Shown: positions 15,180 to 16,232 of the stretch, piece after piece
Layout: every line of letters begins with the position of its first letter
How positions within the stretch are numbered: position 1 is the first letter of the stretch
Origin: Acidimicrobiaceae bacterium
GTDB taxonomy: Bacteria; Actinomycetota; Acidimicrobiia; Acidimicrobiales; RAAP-2
Reading direction: 5' to 3'
NCBI GenBank assembly: GCA_003164275.1
Contig: PLSY01000441.1
Span: 1-16,232, forward strand
DNA length: 16,232 nucleotides
Program-made: the position numbers and the translations under genes
The notes under the pieces: generated by a model
Seen by the model: only the letters and a program-made list of their open reading frames with translations
Databases searched by the model: none
Told to the model about the DNA's origin: nothing

Positions 15180-15992
15180 TCAGCTCGGGCTGTTGTCGCC
15201 CTCGATGGTTTCGGGGACGGTCCGAGTCATGAGGACAACACCGGCCCCCAGGGAGGCAAACGCCAGAGAAGCGATTGCCAGATTACCTGCGCTCTGGGTG
15301 AAGCGTTCACCGAACAGATAGACGCTAAAAATTATGCTGATCAGCGGGTCAACAATGACGAGGAATGGCTGAGACATGCGTAGAGGCCCCACGTGCAGTG
15401 CGGCCTGTTGAAGGAGCACACCGCAAACACCCCCAACTGCCACGGCGTAGATGGGCCAGTGAGAAAACGAGCCGGCGACCCCGAACTGCGTGAGTGTGTT
15501 CGTCATCGATTTGATGAAGGCGGCCTCTATGGCCCAAATGGTGGCCGAGGAGCTAGCGAGCAGCGCGGCCCGCCGACCGGGTGGTCCAGCCAGTGAGAGG
15601 AAGGCGAGCAGCCCTGCGGCCACTCCGCATCCCACGATTGAAGAGATCCAAGCCCCTGAACTGGGCGTTGCGATGCCCCCGTGCGGTTCGGCCACACCGA
15701 TGAAAACGGCCACCGAGGCACAGGTGAACGCGGCAGAGACCCAGGCAGCTGTGGTGATGTTCTGTCGGATCCACACCTTGCGAAGCACGAGGGAGAACAC
15801 CAGCTCTGTGACGAGAAGTGGTTGGACCACCGAGATCTGGCCATTGTGCAGAGCGATCGCTTGGAAGACGAAGGCGCCGATGAGGGCTATCCAACCGACG
15901 AGCCAGAGCGGGTTCTTGGCCAAATACCAAACAAGTTGCCACCCCTTTGAATGACGAGCGTCCGAGGTACTGGCCACGTGCTGCGTGGCCAC
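15180..15992 (-). CDS. DMT-superfamily (EamA-type) integral membrane transporter
   Basis: The 270-residue product is mainly hydrophobic with about eight or nine membrane helices, for example WLVGWIALIGAFVFQAIAL, WVSAAFTCASVAVFIGVA, AWISSIVGCGVAAGLLAFLSLA and LAIASLAFASLGAGVVLM. The pattern, with a helix-loop LHVGPLRMSQPFLVIVDPLISII, fits the drug/metabolite transporter superfamily. Substrate and direction are unknown. The GTG start at 15990-15992 lacks the first expected helix. The same frame upstream encodes hydrophobic residues VFALLAALSNAVN before a TAG at 16038-16040, with no ATG, GTG or TTG in between. I therefore suspect translation begins further up at an ATT (16032-16034), or that the start has been damaged. 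Downstream is the SirB1-like gene 65 bases away. Confidence 0.85.
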   Translation of the reverse strand: MATQHVASTSDARHSKGWQLVWYLAKNPLWLVGWIALIGAFVFQAIALHNGQISVVQPLLVTELVFSLVLRKVWIRQNITTAAWVSAAFTCASVAVFIGVAEPHGGIATPSSGAWISSIVGCGVAAGLLAFLSLAGPPGRRAALLASSSATIWAIEAAFIKSMTNTLTQFGVAGSFSHWPIYAVAVGGVCGVLLQQAALHVGPLRMSQPFLVIVDPLISIIFSVYLFGERFTQSAGNLAIASLAFASLGAGVVLMTRTVPETIEGDNSPS

Positions 15993-16034
15993 GTTTACCG
16001 CGTTCGAGAGGGCCGCCAGAAGAGCGAAGACAAT

Positions 16035-16232
16035 GGTCTACCAGTCCGAGCACCTCTGCTTATCTGGGCGCCATGGTCCAAGCTTGCCCGATCAGACCAC
16101 CCCTGCTGACCACCGACGAGTTATAGCCGGACGGTGTCTCCACTAGTGGCGATCCCGGTGAGCCAGAGCGGTCACACCGGGTTTGCCCGGGTTCCGCTAC
16201 AAGGTCATTTGGTGCCCAGGTGCGCACACTAG
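16035..16232. other. Right edge, no gene recognised
   Basis: The last 198 bases hold no supported gene. CCGGG and CCCGG around 16177-16190 form a small palindrome with a four-base loop and no T-run. A regulatory region for the DMT-type transporter would be expected here. Confidence 0.35.

Noticed and set aside
16177..16193. CCGGG/CCCGG palindrome followed by GGGTTCC as a terminator or tRNA T-arm
   Set aside because: No T-run, and no acceptor, D or anticodon arm can be matched around it.
1..16232. CRISPR array, insertion sequence, integrase or phage genes
   Set aside because: No regularly spaced repeats, transposase or recombinase motifs were seen; gene content and orientation changes look like ordinary chromosome.

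Overview
The window is about 16.2 kb of GC-rich DNA (near 60% by eye) and reads as ordinary chromosome. It holds thirteen clear genes, one marginal small reading frame and short intergenic gaps. I see no tRNA, rRNA, CRISPR array, insertion sequence or phage gene. An F420-type luciferase-like oxidoreductase, GTG starts, a glycine-zipper-like family common in Actinobacteria, and two members of the CrtC/AttH-like (DUF7064/7065) group suggest a high-GC actinobacterium, possibly an uncultured Acidimicrobiia-type lineage. The phylum is inferred; no marker gene is present.

Layout. (1) 166-2531, minus: a TerB-like + Coq4-like protein, and upstream of it a CrtC/AttH-like protein. (2) 2918-3906, plus: msrB and msrA, overlapping by one base, for repair of both methionine sulfoxide stereoisomers. 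(3) 4063-6801, minus: an aldehyde dehydrogenase with an LLM-class oxidoreductase upstream, probably small-molecule redox metabolism. (4) 7076-12754, plus: a small conserved protein, a stand-alone 5'-3' exonuclease, an amidohydrolase, a PLP enzyme of the sugar 3-dehydratase type, a marginal Cys-rich reading frame, and a ThDP enzyme resembling catabolic acetolactate synthase. (5) 12863-13237, plus: a short DUF1269-like protein. (6) 13246-16034, minus: a second CrtC/AttH-like protein, a SirB1-type protein and a DMT-type transporter.

The most interesting part is 8424-12754. The PLP enzyme has His188 where aminotransferases of this fold have the Schiff-base lysine. This is the substitution that defines the deoxysugar 3-dehydratases ColD and E1. 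It otherwise looks like E1 but lacks the E1 iron-sulfur cysteines. It overlaps or abuts an amidohydrolase and is followed by a pyruvate-type ThDP carboligase. That pairing recalls the E1 plus YerE logic of branched-chain sugar biosynthesis, but no nucleotide-sugar enzyme is visible here, so a pathway is only a hypothesis. Other points worth checking are a Coq4-like domain in a probable menaquinone organism, a perfect 15-bp hairpin inside a coding region, a 10-bp inverted repeat across the end of the ThDP enzyme gene, and a transporter whose first helix lies upstream of any ordinary start codon.
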